64,000 bases of DNA from Flaccisagitta enflata (Eukaryota; Chaetognatha; Sagittoidea; Aphragmophora), in assembly GCA_965153355.1 (NCBI GenBank), contig OZ231127.1, positions 81,468,001-81,532,000 of the forward strand, in the 5' to 3' direction. Position 1 is the first letter of the stretch. Every line of letters starts with the position of its first letter. The notes beneath the pieces were generated by a model, which saw nothing but the letters and a program-made list of their open reading frames with translations, searched no databases and was not told the DNA's origin. Of this stretch, positions 29,160 to 43,200 are shown in pieces. A program made the position numbers and the translations under genes.

Positions 29160-32100
29160 GGTGACGATGAAGAGGAGGAGGATGATGAAGAGGACGAAGA
29201 TGATGATGATGAGGGGACAGAAATGCAGAGACCCGGGAAAGAAAGATTGGAAATAATTGAAGGAGACAGGTGAAGAGAAAAGAAAAGAATAAAACAAGTG
29301 AGAGGAGAAATGAGATATGAAGGGCAAAAGAACCAAAGACAGTAGCCAGAAATGAATGCATATGTTGTCATGGGAGTTGTGGGGTATGGGAAGGAGAAAA
29401 AAAAAGAGGGAAAAGATAAGTTTGGACATAGAATCAAATATCAAAATTACACACGTTGTTATGTCTGTCAACACTAAGTCAGGGCAATAACACCGCAACG
29501 TCCATGAAAGCCCATCCTGCTCTGAAACCTCGTATATAATGAAAAGCAGAAAAAAATATATTATCTTGCAGTAAAACGGAAAAACAGAATAAACGCGTCA
29601 CTTCAAATGATGAAAAATAAAAAAATAAAAGAGGGCCAAAACGAAAATACGTGAAGAACCTGGTAATAATCTTCTCGCGGCTGATGTAAAGGGGGTTTTG
29701 GAAGATTTTTTTTTAAGTAGAAAGTTTTTCATAAGGATTGGAATTTAGTTTTTCTCTGCCCTAAAAAACAATCCGGTCACCAGGTGAAGGTGGAATGTGG
29801 CAATGTTTTCAATAAAACCAACTCCGGAAAGGTTTAGGAACCTTAAGTTTAATTAGTTTCAACGTAAGGGCAGTCTGGGACAGTCGGGTGTGTCAATATG
29901 CAAAAGGTTTTTTGATGAGACCATCAGACATCAGACAGCATTAAGTATCAAATAAGACCTTTAGCGTTTTAATTTTGTCAAACTTCATTCATCTTCCATT
30001 TTTTTTTCAAAACCACTTTTTACACACTAATTTGTGTATTGTTGTGTTGATGAGGCAGAAAAGCCGCAGTTAGAGCCGTAGTCAGAGAGATCGAAAAGTG
30101 GTTTAGTGAGTCGCATGTACGGTGCTCATGACTTGAAAAAAATTCTCCTTTCTTTAGAATTCTTTGCAACAATTCAGCTCGACTTTACCTGATTTTAATG
30201 AAGATCGTAAACCACGATCTCTATCTCCGTAACGATCTTTATGATAAAGAAGATGAAAGAGAATATTTGTTTGTATAAAAGAAAAGAGTGAAAAGCGAGA
30301 AATTAATGAGAAGCATTTAGCTCGAAAACCAAAAAAGCAAAAAGTAGCCCAAAAATAAGAAAGACAAACGAAGGATAGAAAAGAAATAAAAGAATTCATT
30401 CACGTGCATTGTGAGATTTTAGCCAACAAAAGCTTCTTTTTTTCTTTTGGGTGATGGTTTAAAGTGAAATGAGAAAGGAATCCTACACATGAAGGGGATA
30501 AAGATGAAACTATCTCCCAGCCCTCGCTCCAAATACAAAACAAAATCATCCTCAAAATTCAAACCACCACACACAGGACGACTTGAGAACCCGAATTGTA
30601 ACCCTTCCAATCTTTGCCCTTTTCAGTTGCAGACGCGAAACTCTATAAGAGGCTTTGTCCGTCCATCCATCAGTCCATCTGTTTGTTGGTCCATCGGTCC
30701 AAGGTCATCAAGTTGAAAAGTGGAAAAACAATTGTTTTGGAAACTTTTTGTGCATGAATGTGTGTGTGGGATGGGAGTTGAAATGTGGATAGGGGTTGGA
30801 AGCCTCTGCCCAACCGACTGCAACGATATTGTGACCCCCCGTCACTTTTTTTCGAAACATCACTTTGAAGCTTTAATAGGGAGACAAACCAGGGAACAAT
30901 GTCACACAGCAGGCCTATTCCTTAAATTTGAGGCTGGAGTTTCTCCTTAAAATGTCCTTAAAATCTGGCAAAATTTCAGCCTCATGTTCTTATTCAATGA
31001 AAGAGTTTATTCCTCCCTTGACCCTCAAATCGTCCTGTGTGGACCAAAACACCCCCAAAAACGTTATTTCTTGTTAATTATCCTTACTTCATGACATAAC
31101 GAGTCAATCTTTGTGAATTCTGTTAGGCAACAATTCAACGTCTTCAAAATTAAAGCCACATTTATCTTCAGGCCACAATTTGTCAGTGAAGACACTTTTG
31201 AGGACAACATTGGTAGTCATGGAGGAATGAGAGAGAGAGCGCGAGTTATTTACGCGTGTGGGGAGTTTTGAGGAATGGGGGAGTCAGGAAATCTCAAAGT
31301 GATGATCGCGTGGTGGCAGAACGAAACGATTACGACAAGGGAGAGCAGGACAAACGAATACAAAAATCACGTCACGTTGGAAAAATTATATCAAATTCCT
31401 AACTAAATGCAAATTGGATTACACTAAAGCGTCGGTATGATTTTGTATTTGTGTGATTGATTGCAAAAAGAAACAACTTTCAAGCGACCAACCATTACCA
31501 AGTTTTGCTCTGTCTGTAATTTCATCCAGAAGAGCTCGTTTTTGCATGGCTGATGACAAATAGACAGGAAATAGACAGGGATGTAAAGAAAGGATATATA
31601 TGTAGAGAGAGCAGGAGAGACAAAGTGATTGGCAACAGCTTAGCAGGAGAAAGCTCGTTTAAAAACTTTCTTTCTAAAATGATTAAAAACATAAACTTTG
31701 TGTACCTTGTTCTTGCAACTTTCTATCTTCGACTTGCTTTTGGTAGGCTTCAATATCTTCTTTTTCATCCACGTTTGCAAATGGATTTGCCTGAATAGGT
31801 GAGTACGGTTCATGAATTACACATGGCAAAAAAATAACTCATTTTACACAGCCAACCTCTGGCTCTTAAAGACCTGATACTGATAGTTTGGTACTTCAAC
31901 ATCTTAGATATGTAAATTGATCAATCCATCCACTACAGAATACTACAATTGCCCCCCAAATTTTCCTTGAATAATTTCAAACGCTTTCGTAATACTAATA
32001 ATGACTAGTGAGTCAAACCATTCCGGACGCCATATCTAAATCTTTCAGGGAAGAAGCTATCAGTACCATGATCTAGTTAGACCATGACAGTATTGTCAGT

Positions 32101-32814
32101 AAACAAAGGGAAACCCAAGGGCCCAATGGAAAAAGATCGCCAGTCATCATGAACACCACAGCAAATGATTTAACAGGAAGTAATTGCTGATTGGTAAGGA
32201 AGTAAGACCATGGGCATAGGAAAAGGTACGCACTTAGCCAAAGGTAAACCAACGCTTATTCTCAAACAATTATGGGAACCTCACATTCAAATTCACGGCA
32301 ATTGAAATCAATGGTAAAGGACTTACCCTCTTTGTAAGTGACAAAAAAAAGTGAAGCAAGTGGTAAATCCTTTCAAGTTGACTCGAAAATAGATACCAGA
32401 AATATTCTCAATCTCGCGTCCACGCTACCATACCTGATAGTAAGTTTTGTAGACTGTGGCATTGTGCTGCTGCTCTCTTTTGATGATGCCTTTGGAGGCT
32501 GCTCCCATCATGATGACCTCGTGGGCGCCAGGCGCTGCCCCGCCCTTGATTAACGACTCTTTCAATTTTTCAGCCTCTTCCCACGTTAAGCCTTCGAGAA
32601 TCTTGGACTGCGGCCCAGAAGAAATGTTGTCCTCGTACCTGAACAAAGTATCAAAATTGAAAGGGTCAATTATTTGATTTTCCTTTCCTGAACTCATGCA
32701 GTCTCAGTGGTCACAGACAGGATGGCCATGGGAAGCTTGCCAAAAACCATACCATTAAAATCCAATATCAATCAGCTATATTTCATTCCCATAGACGCAA
32801 AAAAAGGGAACAAA

Positions 32815-32854
<40 letters not shown>

Positions 32855-35800
32855 AAGCAAAAAAAAAAAAAAACAAGACAACAAAAAAAAGTTAATACCA
32901 GCGCTCCTTAGACATTTTATCAGGGACAACGACATGTTAATGTAGGTTAATAAGCCATACCAGTTTTTCTTTATCTGCGTGTGTGCCTTCCTCAGTTCTT
33001 TGGGGTCCTCTCCCAAGGGAGCGAAAGCATGGGCGTTTTCCAATCTTACTGTCGTGTTGGTGTGTGTTGGAGATCCCTTCACCCACTGGAATAGCGAGAA
33101 ATGAAAAAGGCAAGGACCATAGCTTAGCATGTTGTTAAATGCGACACGGCCTACACAAAAATGATGACACTGAAAGTGTGACTATCACGATTATGTCAAT
33201 CCGTTGGCAAACCATTTACGCCTAACGTGAAAAATTAGCCAAGCAAGCGAAAAATTCAATCGACACCACACGGGAGAAAATTGAGCAAAAATGATGACTG
33301 GGAAAAAAAAGGGATTACGAAACAATAGGGCCGATGGAAAGATGTGCCGACGGAAAGGGGGGCCGATGGAAACAATAGGGCCGATGGAAAGATGGACCGA
33401 TGGAAAGATGGACCGATGGAAAGATGGACCGATGGAAAGATGGACCGATGGAAAGATGGACCGATGGAAAGATGGACCGATGGAAAGATGGACCGATGGA
33501 AAGATGGGCCGATGGAAAGATGGGCCGATGGAAAGTTGGCCCGATGGAAAGTTGGCCCGATGGAAAGTTGGCCCAATGGAAAGATGGGCCGATGGAAAGA
33601 TGGGCCGATGGAAAGATGGACCGATGGAAAGATGGACCGATGGAAAGATGGACCGATGGAAAGATGGACCGATGGAAAGATGGACCGATGGAAAGATGGA
33701 CCGATGGAAAGATGGACCGATGGAAAGATGGACCGATGGAAAGATGGGCCGATGGAAAGATGGGCCGATGGAAAGATGGGCCGATGGAAAGATGGGCCGA
33801 TGGAAAGATGGGCCGATGGAAAGATGAGCCGATGGAAAGATGAGCCGATGGAAAGATTGGTCGATAGATAGACAGGTCGATAGATAGACAGGTCGATAGA
33901 TAGACAGGTCGATAGATAGACAGGTCGATAGATAGACAGGTCGATAGATAGACAGGTCGATAGATAGACAGGTCGATAGAAAGAGGTGGGCTGTACCGAT
34001 AGGCGCATGCAAAAAGATAGGCCCATAGAAATATAGGCCCATAGAAAAATAAGCTCGGGCTCATGGCAAGATAGATAATAAAGAGAGCACAATAAAAGAA
34101 GACTACGCAAAATTTTTTTTTCAGAAAGTTGTCATTTACATACCGTTGTATATTTTTTTGGTTGCGAGGTGCCCGTTTCTTCAAGTTCGACTTTCGAATA
34201 AGCGTTAGGAGAATTAAGCCATGAATCTTTAAATTTCTTCTGTTTCAAAAGCGCCATTTGCTGCAAAAAGAATATGGATGTCCCACGTCAGGTAAACACG
34301 TTTTAAAAGTTTGTACATGCTCGTGCGTTGCACGTCAAATGAGTACAGCTCACATACTTTCACAAGCAGTAAATCTGTCAGACAGTGCCAGTGTAATCCA
34401 CAGCTTTCATTCTTCAAAAATGACAGATTGACTGAAAATGCGACAAACCAGAGAGCTTGCTTTCTACCCGCACTAAAGCAAAGACCATAAGAGGCCATGT
34501 CAGCCCGTCCGTCCGTCCGCCCGCCATGTTCTCTTTTTACCTTAGAGGGCGAGAGTTCGGACTCGGGTCCGTAAGAGGGGATGTTGGTTGCAGAAGGAGG
34601 AATTTCAACTTCGGATCCGGCTCGACTGACTTTGATGTCGTAACTGACCGGTTGTTTGTATATGTAGCCTGTTTGGTAGCCCTAAACAGTGTTAAACAGA
34701 AAACATTATTCGCACGTAAATTGCTGCAGCCTGTTGAGTAACACATTAAGCCAGCTGTTGCACGCGGTTAGGTTTAGGCAACACTGCTAAAACATTGTAT
34801 GAACAATTTTGAACGGTCTAACAAACGCCAGTAAGGTCTAAGGCATCGAAACGCATTGTCAAGGCTAAACTTACGACGATAACGGCAATCTTAACCAATG
34901 CCACACTCGGATTATACTCACGGCGTTGTCAAGGAGCCTCATAAGCGCTTCGAATTCAAGCTCGCCGACTTTCCATTTCTTGCCGGAGGAGTCGACGCCT
35001 CCGCCGCCGTGGGAAGTCACTTCCTTCACTTGCTCACGAGCCGCGGGCGACGCCTCGATTACATTTTCCAAACCTGTCCAAATAACAGACATCTGTTAAT
35101 TTGTTCATTCACTCGTTCATCCGTGAATCTGTTCATGCATGTAATAGTCCTTTTGCTCACCCATTCGTTCATTCATTCATTCATTCATTCATTCATTCAA
35201 ACAATGCTTCATTAGTGAATTCGTTCATTCATTCATTCATTCATTCATTCATTCATTCATTCATTCATTCATTCATTCATTCATTTGTATGCTAGTTCAT
35301 TCATTTTTTTCTCTTTAATAATTCATTCAATCAATCCTTCGTTGATTCATTCGACAATACAATTTTCTTAGTTTTTCTCATGGATTTATTCATTCGTTCA
35401 TGCATTGACAGACTGACAGTCTCAGTCCCCCATCTCATTCACTCGGGTGTAGGGATGGCAGCCCCATCCATATCGTCCTCATGGTTTTCCGATAAATCCC
35501 ATTTTCTCTTTCACTCGATGTCTCGCAGTGGCCTTACCGAGTGGAATCAATTTGACTTGGGTCTCGCAGGCTTTCATAGCGTTGAAGGCGTAGTGCCAGG
35601 CTTCCTCGATTGTCCCACCACACGCCAAAATTCCGTGATTACGCAAGAAAACCACCTAAAAATTGTGTAGAGAAATAATGACTATAAGATGCGTCCTCGC
35701 ATCTCCAAAACAGGGTCTGTACCTTCATTGCGTCGGTCCGTCGGTCCGTCCGTTGACCGTTGGTTCGTCGATACGGAAACAGACGGACAAAGTCTAATTG

Positions 35801-36801
35801 AGTTGCGTGACCGCAAATAAAAGAATCAACCAAAAGGAGCTGAGAAAAGGCCGACCTCAACCCATAAGATCTTGTTCACACAATCCCTAAGCAAATAGAG
35901 ACCAATCCATCAATGAAGTTCCCCACGAATCATCTTTCATGGGTTGACACGAAATCAGGAATCTGGGGCACTCGGAAAAAATCGACCATCTCACAGAACG
36001 AAGGAGCTCAAGAAACGAAAATCATTAATTTTGGAAGAAAAAAAAAGTTTTCTTCAAAAACCACTTTATTTTACGGAATGATGATTGAACACGCAATTTA
36101 ACAAAAATCGAATTTAACGTTAACTAACAAATGAACTGGGAATTAAGGGATCCGGCCAAAAAGTTTTCATTTCATTACCAAAATTCTTTTTTTTTTCTTC
36201 CCGGATTCAATCAAAAAAGGTTTGATGAGAATTACAAATAAAGTACAACTGAAATAAACAACTACGCTGGCATTCAAACTACCTAGTGAGAAGTCTCACA
36301 ACAAAGTTCTATTTGAGTTGCCGACAGATGAGCTGACCTCTCATCAAATGAACATTTTCTTCAACTTCTCAACATTTAACTAATCAGTCTTTCCACGTCA
36401 CGACAGCAAGTTTCGATTTTATTAGACAGATTATCTTCTTGAAATTTTCTACGACTTAAATTCGATTTCTTTCCACAAAAGGAATACAGAAAGTTTGAAT
36501 TCACTACGAAAAAAAATCAAGTTTAAAAAGAAAAAGAAAGATACCGAAGAGATTAGTCATGATGTCGAAGAGAAGAGCTCAACACTTTCCCAAAAATGAT
36601 AAGAGTTTTTCTTTCATATTTTTGAAGCTATGTTTGGGGGTGATTTTGAGCTGGGTGTTGGTGGCTGTGGAGGGCTGCCTTCGCAGAAGCGAACCTATCG
36701 CACTCCTCGAACGATTTCAACACAGACGACGGATTTTAGTGAGTCAATTTATATTTATTACCTGTAAAAGAAAAAGTAGAGCTCTTTTTCAATCAATAGA
36801 T

Positions 36802-36900
<99 letters not shown>

Positions 36901-36983
36901 AGAGAGAGAGAGAATGAGAGAGAGAGAATGAGAGAGAGAGAGAGAATGAGAGAGAGAGAGAGAATGAGAGAGAGAGAGAGAAT

Positions 36984-37015
<32 letters not shown>

Positions 37016-37017
37016 AT

Positions 37018-37049
<32 letters not shown>

Positions 37050-37051
37050 AT

Positions 37052-37107
<56 letters not shown>

Positions 37108-37178
37108 AGAGAGAGAGAATGAGAGAGAGAGAGATGAGAGAGAGAGTGTGTGAGTGAGTGAGAGAGAGAGAGAGAGTG

Positions 37179-37272
<94 letters not shown>

Positions 37273-40249
37273 ATGGGTTAATTCAGACAGAGCAAAACTA
37301 AAATAAAAGAATACACTACATGAAAGGTGGGTCCGGCTTACACAGCATAGAAGAGACAGACACGCCTAGACAGAGTGGGGGCACCGCCAGTGAGATAAAC
37401 TGACAGCTACTGCGACCAAAAGAGGCAAAGGTTGTATCTTTAAAAGGCTGCAAATAAAAAAAGGCTCGACTTTGATCTATATAACAAGAACAAAAGGAGG
37501 CATTGCCGACCTGGCAGGGAAAAGGGGTCAGATCAAAAAAGGTCGACAAGTTCGGCAAGGTCAGGAACATGAAACCTCAGGGAGTGACGGGGGATGGGGA
37601 AGGGGGAGATAGTTAAGAAATTGGTATAACAAGGCCGGATACACCATGCATCATAATCACCCAAAAGGCCTACAGACCAACCAACCACCTTTACCACTAT
37701 ATCTACGTGTAGCGAAACTGACTCAACGGGACGTACCATTTGGTAGATGGCCTATCAGGCTATCCACTAGCAATTGTAGCACTTGGAGGGCCCTCACATC
37801 ATTGGACGGGATAACGGACCAAGTTACCCAATGAAACAAGGCCGGCTACACGGCAATCCAGTCGCGGACAGTTGGGCAGGAGCAGTGTGCAAAAACACAA
37901 GTTTGGAAATATTTCGGACGACCCACGGACAGACCGACGGACGAACCAACCGACCGACCCAACGGCACAGCAAGGTGTGGAGTCGCGTGTCCGAGACTAA
38001 ACATATCCATACTCGCGAAATTTCAGATCGTGTCTGCGCGAGCGACGAACGAACTGCGTTACGTGCAGCAAATGTCGGACATCTACCAGCACGACTGCGA
38101 CTACGCCGTACGCCATTTCACCGTCTTGTCCATTTTGGGAGTTTCGGGCGCGCACACCATGAAACTCAGGAAGGACGACTTTTACTACGAGGGAGTCAAC
38201 ACGTATGTTTTTAGTCGCGTGCACGCGACTAGATACCCCGCTTTGTCCATCGGTCGGTCGGTCAGTCCGTCACACTTCACTTTTTTTATGATTTTTATTT
38301 TTGGACCTCACTGCTCCTGCCCAAATGGTCGAGTGACCTCAAATATAACCCCTGCCCACCCGCGAGCGACTTCTGTAGCCGTGTATCAGGCCTTTTTTTT
38401 TTGTTGTTGTTGTTGATTTGCTGGTTTGTTTTTTATGTTTTTGTTTGTTTTGTTTTTCTGTTTTTCTTCCTTCCCTCTCTTCTACTTTTCTTCTTTAATC
38501 GCGGTCACGCAACTCAATGTGAGGCTTTGTCCGTACGTGGTTCTGTGAAAAGGCGCATATATGACACTCGATTATGATTGTCTTTTTGTACGAGTGAGCA
38601 CGGAGTGGGGGAGGGTATGGATGGGGGTTGTACGCCCTATCAACCCGCCCGCAACGATATTGAGACTCCGCATCACTAGTTTCTTTTTTCTTTTTTTCTT
38701 TATCTTTCTTTGCTTTCATTGCTTTCTTTGCTCGATCTTGGATGTGAGATTAGATGTTATTGTGTTATATATCATTGTGAACGAGAAATAAAGTTTGTCC
38801 TTTTGACTTGATTGATGCAGAATGTATTCTGGATTTAATAACGCGCCCCATCTTCACACTGGAGACGTCTCGATCACCGAGTTGCTCCGCATTCGATATG
38901 AATTGGATCTTAACAACGAACGTGACATCCAAATCGTGCTCATCGACTACAACGGAAAGGGACGTGTTTGTTGTTGTTGTTGTTGTTGCTTTTGTTGTTG
39001 TAGTTGTTGTTGTTGTTGCTTTTGTTGTTGTAGTTGTTGTTGCTATTACATTGCTGTGGCTGTTGCTGCCGCTTTGTTGCCATTGTTGTGGTTGTTGCCG
39101 CTGCCGCTTCTTTGTTGTCATTGTTGTTGTTGCCGCTGCTGCTTTTGTTGCTATTGTTGTTGTTGTTGCTGCTGCTGCTTTTGTTGCTATTGTTGTTGTT
39201 GTTGCTGCTGCTTTTGTTGCTATTGTTGTTGTTGTTGCTGCTGCTTTTGTTGCTATTGTAGTTGTTGTTGCTGCTGCTTTTGTAGCTATTGTTGTTGTTG
39301 TTGCTGCTGCTTTTGTAGCTGTTGTTGTTGTTGTTGCTGCTGCTTTTGTAGCTGTTGTTGTTGTTGTTGCTGCTGCTTTTGTAGCTGCAGCCAGTTTTTA
39401 TTGTTGTTGCTGCTGCCGCAGCCGTTCGTTGCTGTTGCTGCTGCCGCTGGCATTGCTGTTGTTGTTGTTGTTGTTGCTGTTGTTGTTGTCAGTTGTTGGT
39501 TGTTGTTGCCAGCGCAGCCAGTCAAGTTGTTGTTGCTGATGCCAAGGCAGCTGCTGCTGTTGTTGTTGTTGTTGCTGTTGCCGCTGCCGCTTTCGCAGCC
39601 GTTGTTGCTGCTGCTGAGAAGGCCGCAGCTGTTGTTGTTGTTGTTGTTGTTGTTGCTGCTGGTGCTGTTGTTGTTGTTGCTGCTGTTGCCAGCCGCAGCT
39701 GCCGTTGCTGTTGCTGCTGCAGCTGCTGTTGCCGCTGCCAAAGGCCGTAGTTGTTGCTGCTGTTGCTGTTGCTGTTGTTGCTGTTGCTGCTGCTGCTGAT
39801 GTTCGTTGTTGCTGTTGGTTGCTGCTGCTGCAGCCGTTGTTGTTGTTGTTGCTGATGCTGCCGCAGTTGCTGCTGTTGTTGTTGTTGTTGCTGTACTGTT
39901 GCCACAGCCGTTGTTGCTGTTGGCTGCCGCAGCCAGCAGCTGTTGCTGCTGTTGCTGCTGCCGCCGCCGTTGTTGCTGCTGCTGCTGCTGCAGCCGTTGC
40001 TGCTGCTGCTGCTACACGCACGCAGTTGCCGCTGCCGCAGCAGCTGCTGCTGCTCGCAGCCGCCGTTGTTGCTGTTGTTGCTGCTGTTGTTGCCGGGGCT
40101 GGCTGGTTGTTGTTAAGGCTGCCATGCTGCTGTCGTTGTTGTTGTTGCTTGCCACATGTTGTTTGCTCTGGCGTTGCTGTTGTTTGCTGCTGCTGTTGCT
40201 GCCAGCTGTTGTTGCTGCTGCCGTTGTTGCTGTTGTTGTTGCTGCTGTT

Positions 40250-40280
<31 letters not shown>

Positions 40281-43200
40281 TTGTTGTTGTTGTTAAGCTG
40301 TTGTTGTTGTTGTTGTTGCTGCTGCCGTTGCCGGTTGTTGTTGTTGTTGTTATTGCTGCTGAAGGTGTTGTTGATTTTGTTCTTGTTGCTGTTTTGTTGC
40401 TGCAGCTGCTGTTGCTGTTGCTGTTGCTGATGCTTGCTGTTGCTGTTGCTGCTAAGCGTGCTGTTGTTGTTGTTACCTGTTGCCGTTGCCGCAGCTGCTG
40501 TTGCTGTCACCAGCTGCAAGGTTGTCGTTACCGCTGTTGCTGTTGCTGCTGCTGCTGCTGCAGCTGTTGCTGTTGCTGTTACCGTTGCCGCTGCTGCTGC
40601 CGCTGCTGCTGCTGCAGCTGTTGCTGCTGTTATTGTTGCGCTATTGCTATTGTTATTGCTGTTGCTATTATATGTTATTGTTGTATTACTGCTATCGCTT
40701 TGCTGTTGTTGTTATTGTTTTGTTATTGTTGTTTTTATTGTTGTTGTTATTGTTGTTGTTGTTGTTTTCGTTGTTATTGTTGTTATAATTGTTACAACTT
40801 CCATCATTGTTATAATTGCTATCATTGTTGTTGTTATTGTTGTTATTATAATCATAACTGTTATAATTGTTAAAATTGCTATCATTGTTATAATTATAAT
40901 TATTGTTGTTGTTGTTATTGTTGTTGTTATTGTTGTTGTTATTGTTGTTGTTATTGTTGTTGTTATTGTTGTTGTTATTGTTGTTGTTATTGTTGTTGTT
41001 ATTGTTGTTGTTGTGATTGTTGCTATGATTGTTTTTGTTATTGTTGTTGTGTTGTTATTGTTGTTATTGTTGTTATTGTTGTTATTGTTGTTATTGTTGT
41101 TATTGTTGTTATCGTTGATATCATTGTTGATATTGTTGATATTGTTGATATTGTTGTTGTTGTGCAAAAAAAAATCGTCAAATGTACACGTTCACATCTT
41201 GTAATGTACTCAAACTGCCAACTGTAAACCCTCCCAATCAGGTGAAGGAAGTTTTTACGGGCTTGACGCCCTCGTCGGCGATCATGGACAGAGTGGACTC
41301 GACGTTGAAGCGGCTCGAAGAAGACAACAACCAAAGACTGCAGAACATCAAATGCCCACACCATCGCCCACAGGGGCTTAGAATCAATTCTTACGAATAC
41401 AATGTCTAACAGGACTGCAGAACGGAAAATACCCTCACCATTGACCACAGGGGCTCAGAATCAGTTCCAACGTTTACAATGTCCAACACACGTGTGTTAT
41501 TTCAGGAACCAACCAACAACTGATTTCTACCCCCAAACCTATGCTATGACGCACTGAAAATTACCATAGAATTAGCTACCCAAGCCAGATGTATCATGAT
41601 TCTCATAACATTAAATATGATGAAATTTTTTGCTTGGGTGTCATCAATTAACATGTGAATAGATATATTTTGCATCAAACAACTTTAATAAGTCAGTTCA
41701 AGTCTTGAATCATGTATTTTATGGTCAAATAAGGTTTTAAACTACGACGACGACGATGACGACGACAAACAGACTACACGAACAGGCTACTTCATAGTCA
41801 CCGACGAAAACTGTTCGTCGGGGACAAAAACTAGACAAAATGCAATGAAAATCCCACTTTGTTATTGTACCATGACCCACACAGAATTCCAAATTTGCAT
41901 AGAAAACCAAAATCTCAACAAAATAAGAACATAGCGCGATCCCAAACTCAGTTACTGAGCGCGCTATGTTCTTGTTTCATAGAAATTTTGATTTTCTATG
42001 CAAATTTGGAATTCTGTGTGAGCTTAAAATAAATCGATGTCACTAATTTCTTTACTTTTTCTCAACTTCATGGTCAAATTTCCTTCATTTCTTTTTCTCA
42101 TTCTATCATTTGGCAATCACGGATCATTTTTCTTACATAATTAAACATACAAAAGTTTTAAAAAAATAAGCAGATATTGATAACATAGATATGCTTATGC
42201 GATTGGTTTGTTTGTCTTACGGGTAAATTCCTCTATTTTTAGTTTCAGTGCGTCCTATCAACGTTCATTTTTCTAGGAAACCCCCGCACTATACCTTGTT
42301 GTAGGGGCCGATACTTTTTTGAAGCGCGTCTTTTTCTTCGTCTGTCAAAGCGATTCCGTGGTAGTCGTGGTACGAAATGTCACCCAGGATCATCGCCTCC
42401 TGTTGGAATAATTGATAATCATTTAAATATCCGCTGCATGCTGGGATCATGGAATGAAATGGCAGAAATAATGACTAATGCGCTCACAAATTAAAACTCC
42501 ATAACAATCAATATTTCATTTAATGTAGGACTATGCGAACACAATAAGTAGTTTCTTAATATCAACTTTTTGATGATATTGTTCAAGCTCTGCACACCAG
42601 ACGATAGTAGATAAGCCTGTAGTTTAGTTCAGCCCTTATCTGTTTATGACGGCAAATTTTCGAAGGAAAATTAAGCGTTTCACCATACTTTTTGCATAAG
42701 TATCAGGCTGATAGTAGTACTCAAACACTTTTAGAGGACAAATCATCTGTAAAGAGACTTGGTTTATACATTTTTATCATATTCCGACCTCAAAACTGAT
42801 TCTAACTTTGCAATTCACATGAAATAAGACAAGAAAATCAAGGTTTTTAGTAAAATATTGATAACATTTTCTTATCCTCGCCTGCGGTTGAAATTATATT
42901 ACTCTCTAATAAAGGGAAATTTTGCATTTTCAAAAACATAGTTCTCTTTGTGAATGATTTTAAAAGAGAACTATGTTTTTCATTTTTTCATTTTCTATGC
43001 AAATTTATAATTTCAACGGGCCATTGGTCACTAACCAAAAATGAAATTCTTAAAAATTTGCAGTAAATTCTCTTCATCATTTTCATCTTTATTAGGTTCT
43101 TTTTTCTTGTTAAGTGCAAATCATGCAAAAATGTATCTATCCTGACTCATTTCAATGATTATTTTGGTATAATTATTCAGTTCAACACATTTTTGTTTTT

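Larger units (their letters stand above)
24800..31705. other. Adducin introns 13-15, non-coding content
   Basis: 24800-25988 is AT-rich with no recognisable element. 26042-28453 holds a MITE copy (26383) and a subfamily A element (27795). 28661-31705 holds the GAT tract and a subfamily B element (30625). No additional coding exon was evident. Confidence 0.55.

Noticed and set aside
33338-33990. CRISPR-like regular repeats
   Set aside because: The units are contiguous without spacers, in a eukaryotic intron; a minisatellite.
33191-34184. Overlapping 280-residue minus-strand frames rich in [16 protein letters not shown]
   Set aside because: The 16-bp minisatellite is open in all frames. It lies in an adducin intron between exons 10 and 11, both firmly placed; exon 10 itself overlaps the end.
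39398-40519. 373-residue Gln/Asn-rich prion-like frame on the minus strand
   Set aside because: Inside adducin intron 6, where exons 6 and 7 join perfectly ([13 protein letters not shown]) without it. Purely triplet repeat.
38822-40873. Very long Cys/Leu/Val frames (plus) and Gln/Asn/Ala frames (minus)
   Set aside because: Composition of the GTT/GCT triplet tract. Only the first ~48 codons from 38821 are exon; the rest is intron.
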